A stretch of DNA of 64,000 bases, taken from assembly GCA_039619475.1 (NCBI GenBank), contig CM077115.1, positions 494,781,352 through 494,845,351 on the forward strand. The letters run 5' to 3'. Position numbers and translations under genes: made by a program. Below the pieces are notes generated by a model. It was not told where the DNA came from. It saw only the letters and a program-made list of their open reading frames with translations, and ran no database searches. How positions within the stretch are numbered: the first letter of the stretch is position 1; each line of letters opens with the position of its first letter. This document shows, piece after piece, positions 35,560 through 46,604 of this stretch. This DNA comes from Icerya purchasi. Lineage: Eukaryota; Arthropoda; Insecta; Hemiptera; Monophlebidae.

Positions 35560-38525
35560 GATTACAAATGCTCTATCGCTGTCTTCTCCTTCCCGTAAAC
35601 CGTCATCGTCAGGCCATCGTGGATCAGCATCGTCCCTCTGGTGGAACGAAGAATGCAATGCCGCTTTCGATCATAGTCGCGCTACATTTAGAATTTTCCG
35701 ATCAAATCCTACACGCGAAAACTTTCTTGCCCACAAAAGGGCCAATGCAAGGGCTAGGTTTATTCTAAAATCGTCTAAGAAATCCTCTTGGAAAAATTTC
35801 TGTTCATCTTTTTCGAGAACTACTCCTCTCAAGCATATCTGGAAAATGGCCAGAGCTTTCAAATTCCCTTCTTCTGAACGTCCTTCTATCCATACTATTT
35901 CCTCCGACAGTTTGTCTTCTTTTCTTGATGCTGTTGCTCCTGCTTATGTTCCTAACGTTGATGAATCCTGCCCGTTTCCTGTTATGGAAAACCCTAATTC
36001 TCATTCTCTTTCCTCTGCGTTTAATATTAATGAATTAAAATCCATTCTCAAAAAATCTTCCAGCCCCACTCCAGGTCGTGATGGTATTCCCTTCTTTGTC
36101 CTAAAAAAGTTATCCGATCTTGCTCTCCGAACCCTTCTTTGTATATTCAACTCCTTTTTGTCCAGAGGAGTCACACCTCCTGACTGGAACACCTTTATTA
36201 TCATTCCTATCCCTAAGAAAAACTCCTCTCTTCGTCCGATCTCCCTAGCATCGTGTCTCAGAAAACTGTTTGAGGGCATGCTTAACAAGCGCCTGGTCTG
36301 GTGGCTCGAACACAATAATGTTTTTCCTTCTAATATGTTTGGTTTTCGTCCAGGCTTAGGTCCTGCTGACTGCGTCAGTCTGTTTGTTTCCTATATCTAT
36401 AAATCTTTCATCGATAAACAGTACACTCTAGCTACTTTTATCGATGTTTCCAGTGCTTTTGATAATGTCCATCTCCCTACTCTTCGAGATAGAATGATAG
36501 CAATTAACATCCCGACGCATTTTTGTTCCCTCATTGTTAACTTGATGTTAAATCGTACTATTCTCCTGTCTTCTTCTTCGTTCGAGGTTACAAGAGTTGT
36601 TTCACGTGGTCTTCCACAAGGATCCTGCCTTAGTCCTACTCTTTTTAATATTTATACTATTTCTGTTGCTTCTCTTTCTATGAACTCCTCTTCCTTATTT
36701 TTTGCCGATGACATTCTTCTCTTTTCCTCATCCCGTGATATCGTAGATGCTAACGAAAGTGTTAATTCGTCTCTAGCTACTTTGGAACAATCTCTTTCCT
36801 CTTTGAACCTTTCTATTTCCCCTTTAAAATCCTCTTGTATTGTCTTTTCTCTTCGTCCTTTTAATCCCGCTTTAGTCTCTGTATCCTTAAACTCCAATCT
36901 TATCCCTCGTAGGGAATGCTTCTGCTATCTCGGTGTATTTCTCAATAGTCGTCTCTCCTTTTATGAACATATTAATTTCCTTTCCTCTTCTGCCCTTAAA
37001 AGACTAAACTTACTGAAAGCTCTTTCTCCAACAAAATGGGGAGGCGATCCCTTTCTCCTTATTTCCTTGTACAATTCGATTATCCGTTCCAAATTCGACT
37101 ACTGTTCCTTTATCTATGGCTCTGCCTCAAAATCACTTCTTTCCAAGCTGGATATAATTCAAAATTCTTGTATTCGTCTTTGCCTTGGTGTTCTTAGATC
37201 TTCTCGAGTACCAGCAGTTCTCGCTGAGTCTAACTCGCCTCCCCTTTTCATTCGCAGATCCTATTTAGGTTATCGTTTCTTGTGTAAACGCTTACCGTTA
37301 TCATCCTCCAAACTTATTCCTTCGTATCTTTCTATTCTGCAAAACTGGCGTTTTACTCCCAAGAAAATTCCTATTCTAGCCCACATTGCTTTGCGGCTGA
37401 ATTCCTTTTTATCCTGCACAATTTCTTATAACAATCTCCCTTACTTTTCTTTCAATTTTGCAGATCTCTCCAATCCTCCCAATGTATTCTACTTTCCTTT
37501 TTCCTCCAAATCCCTTTCCTATCCAACAGTTATACAGGAATTCCATAGTTATATCGAATCCCGTTTTCCTTCCCATATTGCTATTTTTACGGATGGTTCG
37601 AAGGGGCCTAATGGAGTTGGAGCTTCTTTCATCATTCCGAGCATTAATTTCTCTGAATCTTTTCGTCTCCCTTCCTTTTGTACTATCTTTACGGCCGAGT
37701 TAACGGCCATTTTACGTGCCATAATCCATATTTCCTCACATCGTTCTTCTTCTAAATTTTTAATTATCTCTGACTCCATGTGTGCTCTTAAAGCTATTTC
37801 CTCTCATTTCCCCTCTCACTCCTCTGACCTTTTCATCCTCCGTATTCGCTCTCTCATTCACACTCTCTTCTCACTTCACGCTATCCGCATTGAAATGCTC
37901 TGGGTCCCCAGTCATATGGGGATAGAGGGTAACGAAATGGCTGATTCTTTGGCTCAGATTGCTGTATCCTCCCGCTTTTTTTTCTCTAAAATTCCCGTTT
38001 CGAATTTACTCCCATTGTGCAAAAAGTTTCATGTTAGATTTTGGTCAGATTTTTACGTTTCCTCCTTTTCTAATCATTCTTCCTTTTATTTTTCCATCCA
38101 ACCTAATCTTCCCACGCGGCCTTGGTTTTACGATTTTCCTTCGCTTCACCGCTCCGTTATTGTTCCTATTATCCGTTTACGTCTGAATCATACTCTTCTT
38201 CCTTCCTCACGCTTTCGTTTTCATCTCGCTCTTTCCCCTTATTGCCCTCTTCATCCTGACGACGTAGCCGTCTGTGATCCTGACCATATCCTCTTTGAAT
38301 GTCCATCTCTCGTGAACGAACGTACCTCTTTGTATTCCAATCTGCTGTCACTCAAACTCCCTACTCCTTATTGTGCCTCGTATATCTTATCGTTTCCGTC
38401 GATCTCAGTTGTTCCTATCCTCAGTTCCTTTATCTTATCAATAGCTGACCGAATCTACATTTAACTGATCCTTCTCCTTCCTTTCGTTTCTGGGCGAAGA
38501 TCCTTTGTTGATATGCCCAAAGGGG

Positions 38526-38570
<45 letters not shown>

Positions 38571-38600
38571 ATAAAAACAAAAAATAAAAAAAAAAATACA
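35560..38600 (+). mobile_element. LINE family A, recent 5'-truncated insertion
   Basis: The element keeps a long uninterrupted ORF2 part and ends in a pure A run (38,529-38,568) plus an A-rich tail. The endonuclease and ORF1 are absent. The open frame begins at the last upstream stop (35,519-35,521), with recognisable ORF2 sequence from about 35,600 (SLWWNEECNAAF). This is the signature of incomplete target-primed reverse transcription. The frame has no stop over more than 2.8 kb, so the insertion is young. At least four other copies lie in the window. Confidence 0.85.
35846..38464 (+). CDS. LINE ORF2 fragment: reverse transcriptase plus RNase H (I-like)
   Basis: 872 codons from the first ATG, although the homologous frame is open upstream to 35,522, so this ATG is probably internal. 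Residue positions are approximate: TPGRDGIPFFVLKKL at 75-89, LRPISLASCLRKLFEGML at 129-146, TFIDVSSAFDN with the first RT Asp at 197-207, GLPQGSCLSPTLFNIYT at 255-271, FFADD with the catalytic pair at 285-289, and YLGVFLN at 361-367. RNase H follows with FTDGSK (D583), FTAEL (E618), ISDSM (D643) and SHMGIEGNEMADSLA (D700). A Cys/His tail with CDPDHILFEC lies near 810. The enzyme copies element RNA into target DNA. Without the endonuclease this copy could act only with help in trans. RT plus RNase H points to the I/Loa/Outcast group, and the exact clade needs a tree. Confidence 0.9.
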   Translation: MARAFKFPSSERPSIHTISSDSLSSFLDAVAPAYVPNVDESCPFPVMENPNSHSLSSAFNINELKSILKKSSSPTPGRDGIPFFVLKKLSDLALRTLLCIFNSFLSRGVTPPDWNTFIIIPIPKKNSSLRPISLASCLRKLFEGMLNKRLVWWLEHNNVFPSNMFGFRPGLGPADCVSLFVSYIYKSFIDKQYTLATFIDVSSAFDNVHLPTLRDRMIAINIPTHFCSLIVNLMLNRTILLSSSSFEVTRVVSRGLPQGSCLSPTLFNIYTISVASLSMNSSSLFFADDILLFSSSRDIVDANESVNSSLATLEQSLSSLNLSISPLKSSCIVFSLRPFNPALVSVSLNSNLIPRRECFCYLGVFLNSRLSFYEHINFLSSSALKRLNLLKALSPTKWGGDPFLLISLYNSIIRSKFDYCSFIYGSASKSLLSKLDIIQNSCIRLCLGVLRSSRVPAVLAESNSPPLFIRRSYLGYRFLCKRLPLSSSKLIPSYLSILQNWRFTPKKIPILAHIALRLNSFLSCTISYNNLPYFSFNFADLSNPPNVFYFPFSSKSLSYPTVIQEFHSYIESRFPSHIAIFTDGSKGPNGVGASFIIPSINFSESFRLPSFCTIFTAELTAILRAIIHISSHRSSSKFLIISDSMCALKAISSHFPSHSSDLFILRIRSLIHTLFSLHAIRIEMLWVPSHMGIEGNEMADSLAQIAVSSRFFFSKIPVSNLLPLCKKFHVRFWSDFYVSSFSNHSSFYFSIQPNLPTRPWFYDFPSLHRSVIVPIIRLRLNHTLLPSSRFRFHLALSPYCPLHPDDVAVCDPDHILFECPSLVNERTSLYSNLLSLKLPTPYCASYILSFPSISVVPILSSFILSIADRIYI

Positions 38601-38602
38601 CC

Positions 38603-38660
38603 TTTTTTTTTTTTTTTTTTTTTTTTTTGACCTGTCGAGGAACCATTTGACCACTGACTA
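38603..38660 (-). repeat. Poly(T) with minimal LINE 3' end, tail-to-tail with the preceding LINE
   Basis: A pure T run (38,603-38,628) follows the A tail of the upstream LINE almost directly. The sequence after it, GACCTGTCGAGGAACC, resembles the minus-strand 3' ends at 27.72 and 61.15 kb. This suggests an extremely truncated minus-strand insertion of the same family. An inversion of the tail is an alternative. Confidence 0.45.
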
Positions 38661-38814
38661 GTAGATGAATCTACAAAAGGTTATACCGAGCTTTTATTTT
38701 TTACAATAAATTTGTGTAAATCAGGTGTTCTCTTCACGACATAAAAGATGATGCAGTGTATATGGGGAAAAGATGTTCCTAGCAATCAATTCTTTAAAAA
38801 ACATAACATTCTCT

Positions 38815-40140
38815 TGTGCATTGAAGCCTTGAAATACTCCCCCATTCCCGCAGTTCCAGCAGAGTCGGTTATCCAACCACTGTTTATTCGCCGTTCTCAG
38901 TTTGGGCGTCGGTTCTTAATTAAACGGTTTCCTAACTTCTCGTCCAAACTTATTTCTTCCTATCTGTATATCAAAAATCGCTGGCGTTTTTCTCCTCATA
39001 AAATCCCAATCCTGTCGCTCATTGCTACCCGCCTTTCTAATTTTTCTCCTGTTGTCCTGTCCTACAACACTCTCCCTTACTTTTTTCATGACTTCAATAG
39101 TCTATGGCAGCCTATCAAATTTTCCTCTCTTCCACTTCGAGTTCATTCCTCTTCTCACGGTGCAGTCAACAATGAATTTCTTCATTTGTTGAATTCCTCT
39201 TTTCCTGCTCATGTATTGATCTTTACTGATGGTTCCAAGAGCGAGGACGGCGCGTGGGTGGTGCGTTTACTGCCCCGTCGCTTCGGCATTCTGTGGGTCC
39301 TTCCAGCTTCCTTCCTTCTGCACTACTTTTTTCTGCCGAGTCGATCGCCATCCTTCAGGCTATCTCTTTTATTTCCTCTTTAAGCGATCTTTCCCAATTC
39401 CTCATTATTTCGGACTCTAAAGGCGTCCTTCAAGCCCTAGCCTCTCCTCCTTCACATTCCTCTAATAGTATTATTCTCTCAATTCGTTTTCTTACCTCCA
39501 CTCTGCAGTCATCTCGCTCTATTCTTATTGATTTTTATGGGTCCCCAGTCATTCCGGAATTAATGGCAATGACACAGCCGATTCTTTGGCTCATTCTGCT
39601 GGTCGCCTTGGTTCATTCCTCAACCATTTCCCTTCTTCAGATCTCCTTTTCTTATCCACCTACAATCACGCCAGACTTCCGCCGGATGTTTATCCCTCCC
39701 TCTTTTCTAATCGTCATTCGTATTACCGTTTTATTCAGCCGATTTCTCGTTCCCTGTCTTGGTTCCGTTCTATTCCTTTCGATCTTCGCTCTTTTATTGT
39801 CTCCCTAATTCGTCTCCGGATCAATCATTCTCTCCTCCCCTCCTCTCACTTTCAATTTGCTCTGTCGCCTTCTCCTTATTGTGATCCTGCTCGTATATGT
39901 GATGCTGATCACATTTTCTTCGAGTGTCATGTTCTTCGTAACGAACGCTCCCTTTTATACAGTCAACTCTTGTCGTTAACTCTCCCTACTCCCTATAACT
40001 CTTCCCTTATCCTCTCTTTTTCTTGCACTGCTGTCCTTTGTTGCGTCCATTTGGGATCGCCTAGTTATTTAGTTTTTTAGCTCAGCTTTTTCCTGTTGTT
40101 GGGTCAATGCTGCTGGCGCGCCCACAAAAAAAACAAAACA
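38815..40140 (+). pseudogene. LINE family A, second copy, frameshifted
   Basis: Homology to the copy upstream begins near residue 441 of that protein and runs to the end. PAVPAESVIQPLFIRRS and LIFTDGSKSEDG (first RNase H Asp) lie in one frame. FCTTFFCRVDR and FLIISDSKGVLQAL follow in others. The final block RICDADHIFFECHVLRNERS lies in a third. At least two indels break RNase H near 39,250-39,590, and the fourth block (SPVIPELMAMTQPIL) is altered. A short 3' UTR and A tail end near 40,140. Confidence 0.85.
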
Positions 40141-40350
40141 ATATCTCAAATCTATCGAAATGAAACAACAAATGGCTAACGATGTTCGTTCACAAAATCG
40201 GTATGAAGAATCATAGAAGTTTAGAGCTATGCGGGAATATCCCATTCTCAACCTACATGTAACAGTGACAAACCTATGTATAGAACGAGCCGAAATACTT
40301 TCGGAAAGAGAAAAATACCAGGGTGCGGGGGAATTGAGGGCTGAACGATA
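40141..40350. other. Short unrecognised spacer before the palindrome
   Basis: About 200 bases of unique sequence between the LINE tail and the left TTATAACA. Nothing in it matches the right flank after 56,743. Confidence 0.5.
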
Positions 40351-40358
40351 TTATAACA
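40351..40358. repeat. Left target-site duplication TTATAACA
   Basis: Perfect 8-bp direct repeat of 56,736-56,743, placed exactly where the two palindrome arms stop matching. An alternative parse gives the 6-bp TATAAC (40,352-40,357), with arms beginning AG. Confidence 0.75.
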
Positions 40359-40439
40359 GTAGCTAATAAATGGGCAAGCTGGTGCAGTTTCCCCCGAGTT
40401 TCCCCCGAGTGTCCAGGTTTTCCTCCGACATTCCTGGAC

Positions 40440-40990
40440 AGTTCCCCCGATTTGCCGTCCGGGTACTCAAATTTCACCCAAATTCCCGTCCAGGTACTCA
40501 AAATTCACCCCAAATTGTGTCCAGGTGTCCAAAATTCACCCAAGTTTCCCCACAGTTCCTCCGACTTCCCCCAATTTTCCTGGACAGTTCCACTTATCTG
40601 AACCCCAATTTGTGTCCAGATGCCCAAAATTCACCCCAGACCGCTAATCCGAACTCAAAATTCACCCCAATTTGTATCCATGCGATCAAATTTAACCTAA
40701 ATTCCTGTCCAGGTACTCAAAATTCACCTCAATCCCCGTCCATGTGATCAAATTTCACCCAAATTCCCATCCAGCTACTCAAAATTCACCCCAATTTATG
40801 TCCGAGAGTCCAAAATTCACCCCAATTTATGTCCGAGAGTCCAAAATTCACCCCAATTTATGTCCGAGAGTACAAAATTCACCCCAATTTATGTCCGAGA
40901 GTCCAAAATTCACCCCAATTTATGTCCAGGTGCTCGAAATTCACCCAAGTTTCCCCCGATTCCTCCGAGATTCCTCCAGACGGTTCCCGC
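40440..40990 (+). repeat. Subterminal iteron-like repeats, left
   Basis: The motif AAAATTCACCCCAA alternates with GTCC-containing spacers (GTCCAGGTACTC, GTCCGAGAGT, GTCCAGATGCCC) more than ten times at roughly 25-40-bp spacing, with GTTTCCCCC blocks at both ends. Regular subterminal repeats of this sort are often transposase-binding sites in other elements. That role is inferred. Proline-rich open frames through this region are by-products of the repeat. Confidence 0.75.
40803..40926 (+). repeat. 31-bp tandem array, four units, left
   Basis: Four exact-length units, each beginning CGAGAGTCCAAAATTCACCC. The third has one substitution (TAC for TCC). Unit starts are 40,803, 40,834, 40,865 and 40,896. 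Confidence 0.95.
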
Positions 40991-41329
40991 ACATTTCCAG
41001 TAAACCGAACGTCCAAACAGTGTCCAGAGGTCAATAAACTATCCAAAGTGTTATTCGGGGGCGAAAGTAACCCCAATTAGTGTCCAGGTGCTGAAAGTTC
41101 CCACAAGTTCCCTAAATTTCTTTGAAATTCCCCTGTACGCGTCCTGCTCGTTTCCGATAAACCGAACAGATTATTAATTAACGTCCGAAAGTAAACCAAG
41201 TCTCCACTAGCCCCGCCCACCCGCTGCTTTACAACGATTTTTTTAAAAATTCCGAGGCCTAAGTATGAAAATTCCAAAATTTAACCCCAATATATTATTT
41301 AAAGCGTAAATCTAACCTATAACTCCAGT

Positions 41330-41660
41330 TTACACCTCTCACACGTATATTTCGATCACGCGCACGCTCCGGTCGCCGACGCGAAAGCGCACGCGCCGAT
41401 CCCACACATATTCCGATCTCCGCCGCGATATCACACCCACACATACGCGCTCCGTTCCCGATACCGCGATTATTTCTTAAATATTTCAAAGTCTAAGTAT
41501 ACATAATATAAAATTAGCCGAAGCATATTTTTTTATTTTCATGATTCCCCGATCTTACTGCCATATGCCAAGACGCACGTCCCGATCGCGCGCATATATC
41601 TAACATAACGTTCTACGCCGCGATAGCGCACACGCCGATCCCCCGCACGTGTCGTCCGTT
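41330..41660. other. CpG-rich block of the left arm
   Basis: Dense CG dinucleotides in repeated phrases such as GCGCACGCGCCGATC, GCGCACACGCCGATC and GATCGCGCGCATATA, in otherwise AT-rich DNA. Mirrored at 55,465-55,795. No coding frame is convincing. A promoter-like or unmethylated role is possible but unproven. Confidence 0.55.
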
Positions 41661-41999
41661 TACGCTGCTTCAATTATTTTTTTAATTATTATTTTTTTTT
41701 CACATAATAACCCAATCCCTGCTCTGTTGTCTAAACCTAACCGGTTATCCAAAACATTTACAAATTAACAAATCAATTATTTCTATAGTCTAAATTAGCC
41801 TTAGTCTCCTTTACCCCTTCCACCCTCTTTTCCGATCAATTTCGTTGTTTTAATATCGAATATATCGCATTCAATTTACTTTTACTACGACCATTAAACC
41901 CCCAATCGACGCTCCCGACGCCTCAGTCATCTCATATTGAGAGGTAATTATTTTTTATGTGACCGCTATGAATACACACCGTCCATTCCCGCACACCAA

Positions 42000-42430
42000 T
42001 CTGCTATCGTTAGTTCCCATACCGTTCATAATAACTTTTATTCAACTCCAAGTATTATGGAATTATTCCAATTATATATTTTCTTCACTCCCGATCATTT
42101 CTTCTGACCGTTCATAATATTTTTATTTTCCTCCGGTTCTAAAAATAAATCCTACAATGTCTTCAACACGATGAATGCGCACACATCTTCTGCAGTTAGT
42201 TTCCATAAAGATCTTAATAATTTTTCGAGCCTAAATATTATAGAAATAGCCGAAGTACATTTTTTTCGTTTCTGATCATTTCTTCCGACCGTTCATAATA
42301 TTTTTATTTTTCTCTGGTTCTAAAAATAAATCCTACAATGTCTTCAATGCGATGAATGCACACACATCTGCCGTCGTTAGTTCCCATACCGTTCATAATA
42401 ACTTTTTTCCACTCCAAGTATTATGGAATT
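42000..42430 (+). repeat. Internal duplications of the left arm (pair 1)
   Basis: CCATACCGTTCATAATAACT recurs near 42,018 and 42,386, and GACCGTTCATAATATTTTTA recurs near 42,107 and 42,287 together with AAATCCTACAATGTCTTCAA. These are diverged direct repeats within the arm, mirrored at 54,695-55,125. Confidence 0.75.
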
Positions 42431-43129
42431 ATTCTAACTATATTTTTCACGTTTCCGATCATTTCTTCAGAGTGTTTATCATTTTTTATATTTTTTTAGC
42501 GTTTCCAAAAATTCCTTTATCGTTCCCAGTCCCTCCAAGCCAAATCTTTCATAATATATTTTCCAGAGCCCCCCCAAACCATCAAATCTCTAAAGAAACA
42601 TAGACGCTGTCTCCAACACCCATTTTACCATCAGTTATTGTATATTATTGTCAAATTATTTTTCCAAAAGCCTTTTTAAAATTTTTTCACGTTCGTACAT
42701 ATTTTTTATTTGCACGACATTCGTTTCCATGCACACACGTTTCCATACCGATTGTAATATTTATTTATTTTTCATCCCCTCCCAGACTTCATACACATCC
42801 CACTGGCACGTTCAACGATAGTTTCTTTATTGATCCTGTACATTTTTTCTGCATTAGCCGCGGGAGCGTAGCACATCAATCCATCCCACACACTATGCGT
42901 CCTCATATATTTAATTTTTAATTAACGATCTTTAATTATTTTTACTGGTATTATTTTTCCTACACAATCACTCCATCATACATACTTTACACTGTGAAAA
43001 TAATTTTAGCCTTTCGATAGAGGAAATCTCCGATCACTAAATAATTGTTATAGGCGTCCTATTTTTAATATTATACACATCTCAGTATAATTATTAAACG
43101 AAGGAACTCACAGCATCGTTGCTGCAATC

Positions 43130-43870
43130 GCACCAGTCTTTCTTTTTAGGAATCGTCAACCTCTGCAGGTATACGCCTCATCGCTACACCAGCCTTTGTC
43201 TGCACGGGTTGCTTATCTTTAAGGCCCCTCGTGTGTCGCACACTATTTACCGTTATTCGAAAGAAGTATATTTTTTACGCTCGCGCACACACCTATACGC
43301 ACACATTTAACATTAGGGTCATTGGTCAGGCGACATTTCCAAGAACAATCACTGCTCCGCTGTCTAAGCTGCATCACCGGTCGTTCGCAACATTATTGAT
43401 GAAGCGCCCTTTTTTACAATAGGATAATTTATGACGTCTATACACCTTTTCTAGGAATCAAGGTAAAAGCGACCAATCTTTCCCACTGAAACCTGTTTTT
43501 AGACACGCCCCCAGTCTTTCTTTTTAGGAATTGACAACTTCTACAGGTATACATCTCCTTGACATGACAGCCTTTGTATGCGAGGGTTCTTTATCTTCAA
43601 GGTCATTTATGTGTCGCATGCTATCTACCATTATTCAGCAGAAGAATATTTTTTTTTTTTTTGCGTTCGCATACACCTGTACGCACACATTTAACATCAG
43701 GCTCGTTTTCAAGAACAACAATCGCTGCTCCACAACCTAAACCGCCTCGTCTCGCCATTCACCCGCAACATTATTGAAGCCTCTATCATGTACCTGCATT
43801 TACGACCTTTTACAACAGGATAATTTATGACGTCTATACACGTTTTCTAGGAATCAAGGTGAAAGCGGTC
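43130..43870 (+). repeat. Internal duplication of the left arm (pair 2)
   Basis: Two units of about 310-360 bp (43,130-43,440 and 43,512-43,870) share CAGTCTTTCTTTTTAGGAAT, GTGTCGCA, CGCACACATTTAACAT and AATTTATGACGTCTATACAC in the same order, with about 20-25 percent divergence by eye. Mirrored at 53,255-53,995. Confidence 0.8.
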
Positions 43871-44061
43871 AATCTCTCCCGCTGAAACCGGTTTTTCACA
43901 CACGTTACACAATGGTATAATGTGTAGTTCAGGGCTTCGTCTTCCACCGCTCGTTTCTGGAGGTACCGTTTGTTAGCATTAACATGAATATGATACTGCC
44001 GTGTGGTAAGAGCATCATACAGAACGATCACGTCCTCGTCATCGACGCATAACCCGCATGC
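43834..44061 (-). CDS. Candidate exon, module IV (left mirror), unknown protein
   Basis: Reverse-complement twin of 53,064-53,291 with the same reading frame. See that entry for residues. No recognised domain. Confidence 0.3.
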   Translation of the reverse strand, partial: ACGLCVDDEDVIVLYDALTTRQYHIHVNANKRYLQKRAVEDEALNYTLYHCVTCVKNRFQRERLTAFTLIPRKRV

Positions 44062-44378
44062 TTATGTAACTGATCTATACACTAAAGAAATCCTCCTTAA
44101 CCGATCCTGTTAGACTGGTGGAGAGTAATGGCCTCGCACTACTATTTACCGATAACGCCTCAGCTTCAATCACCTCTGCACAGCCATGTAGTAAACGTTA
44201 TCTTCATTATTACAATCTTATGTTTTAACATTGTTACACTATTTTTCTCATTTTTAACTAATTATACCCCGTTTTCCACTATTTCACCCCATTTTCATAC
44301 ATTTTAGCACTTTTACACTGTTTTCGTCAATTCCTGCTATTTCTCACCGTTTTTTCAGTGCTTTTAGCCCTTTCACAC

Positions 44379-44886
44379 AATTTTCCTCAATTTTTCGCGA
44401 TCTTTCTTACTTTTTTCTTCCAACTCTTTACTATGCCTATATTCAACCGCGATAACCTTCTCTAGGCTTTCTTTCAACCCCTCAGTCTCTACTAGGCACC
44501 TCACCCACTTAGCGACCATCGCCGCAGAAGAATGTTTTAGGTATTCCATGGGGGTCCTCACTTGCATATGGAGATGTACCAGTTGAATCAATCAAATCTT
44601 TGAGAGGGTGGTATGATGCATCAAATCGGGAGTTGTCTTCGGTTATTCCGCTGCTAGAGCTCCTCCCAACATTTTCAATGTGACTATTATACTGATGTGC
44701 GATAAGAGCGTCCATCAGTTCAAACGTGTCCTAGATATTGACTAGACATCTGCCCAACACGCTTATGTAACTGATCTATGGACATCTTTAAGCACCCCCT
44801 CTCCCCCGAAATCGTTCCTATTAGGCTGGTATGAGTAAGGGCCTCCTGCAACCATTTATCAATTACCATGTTCTCGTCAATCACCA
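44379..44886 (-). other. Gene-like module III (left mirror)
   Basis: Reverse-complement twin of 52,239-52,746 and identical to it at the protein level. See that entry. Confidence 0.4.
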
Positions 44887-46604
44887 CTGCACAGGTATGT
44901 AGGAATTATTTTCCTCTATAAAATATTCTCGCGTTTAACACTGTTACGCCATTTTTACAGTGCTTTTAGTACCTTTCACACAATTTTCCTCATTTTTTCA
45001 TGATTTTTTCTTACTTTTTTTTTTCTTCCAACTCTTTACTAAGCAGATATTCAACCGCGATAACCTTCTCTAGACTCTCTTTTAGCCCCTCAGTCTCTGC
45101 CAAGGCACATCTCACGCTTAACGACCATCACCGCAGTAGAATGTTTTAAGTATTTCAAGGAGCTCTCCACTTGCATATGGAGGTGTAACGGTTGAATCGA
45201 TCACATCTTTGAACGGGTTGTCTGATGCATCAAATCGGGAGGTGTCTTCGATCATTCCACTGCTAGAGGCTCCGCTCGAGATCTTCCATGTGATTATTAT
45301 GCTGAAGAGCGTTCATCAGTTCAAACGGGTCCTAGATTTTGACCAGACATCTGCCCCAGCATGTTTACACAGCTACTCAGTACAGTAAGGATATCTTTAA
45401 GCACTCCCTCCCCCCGTAATCGTTCCTATTAGGCGGGTATGAGCAAAGGACTCATGCAACCATTTATCAATTACTATGTTCTCGGCAATCATCGATGCAC
45501 AGACATATAGGAAATGTTTTCCTCCTCATAATATTCTCGTGTTTAACACTTACACTGTTTCCATCATCTTTAAGTAATTATAAACAATTTTTCACTATTT
45601 CTCTACATTTTCATGCATTATACTACTTTTACATTGATTTAGACAATTTTTGATGTTTCTCACCATTTTCCTTTGTTTTAGCTCCTTTCACACAACTTTC
45701 TTCAGTTTCTCACTGTGTTTGTAAGGTTTTTTTATTTCCTACAATTCTTAACTACATTATTCTTCGTATGCATATGCTTCAGGAATATGTTCTACTATAT
45801 CTACAACAAATCAATGCTAATATAACTTGCTAACCTATGATATGATGCGGTGTGTAGGTGTATGTTTATATGTATAGGTGAGCGAGGACGGGTGATTGTA
45901 TATGTTTGTATGCTTCTGCGAGTGAATGTGGGAGTCTATGCAAGTGTGTGGGGGTGCGACATGCACGTGATTATTACATTGTTGTAGTCCTCGTCATCGA
46001 CGCATCATCATAATTATTATAAAAATTGTAAAAACATATTTGTCATCGTAATAACTGAAATTAACATTAGTACATTCCATCAGGCACCCAATATACTTTA
46101 GAGGCAGAGTTAAAATGGGATGCGGCCAGTGGAGAAATAGCCGTGACTGAAATCTCAACTAGATATACGGTTTTCATCACCAAATTTTAAGAAGATGTAT
46201 ATTTTTTCTACAAGTTGGGAATAGTAGTCTCTTGAATAGCATGCAAAATGTCAGAGCGACGGTTACAATGTGCAGGTCTATAAGCATGCTCCTTTTAAGC
46301 CAGTGAGAGCAAGGGACTCATGCAACTGCTTCCCAATCACTTCCAGCACATAAGCCTCAGTCGCATGCACTGTCATGCAGGAATTGTATCCATCATTATC
46401 ATATTTTTATGCTTTAAACACCGCTTTTTCCTCAATTTAAATAATTATAGCCAATTTTCAACCACTTCTCCTCATTTTCTTACATTTTAGTACTTTTACA
46501 CTGTTTTAGTCAATTTCTGCTATTTCTCACCATTTTCAAATGTTTTTACCACCTTTCACACAATTTTTCCTCAATTTTCACAATCTTTGTAAGGGTTTTT
46601 TTCC

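Noticed and set aside
36652..36897. Antisense charged frames across the family A LINE
   Set aside because: They are mirror frames of the RT coding sequence, caused by its pyrimidine-rich codon use.
40370..41080. Proline-rich open frames (up to 125 codons) at both palindrome ends
   Set aside because: They follow the spaced AAAATTCACCCC repeats, and frames shift with unit number. No start context or domain supports a protein.
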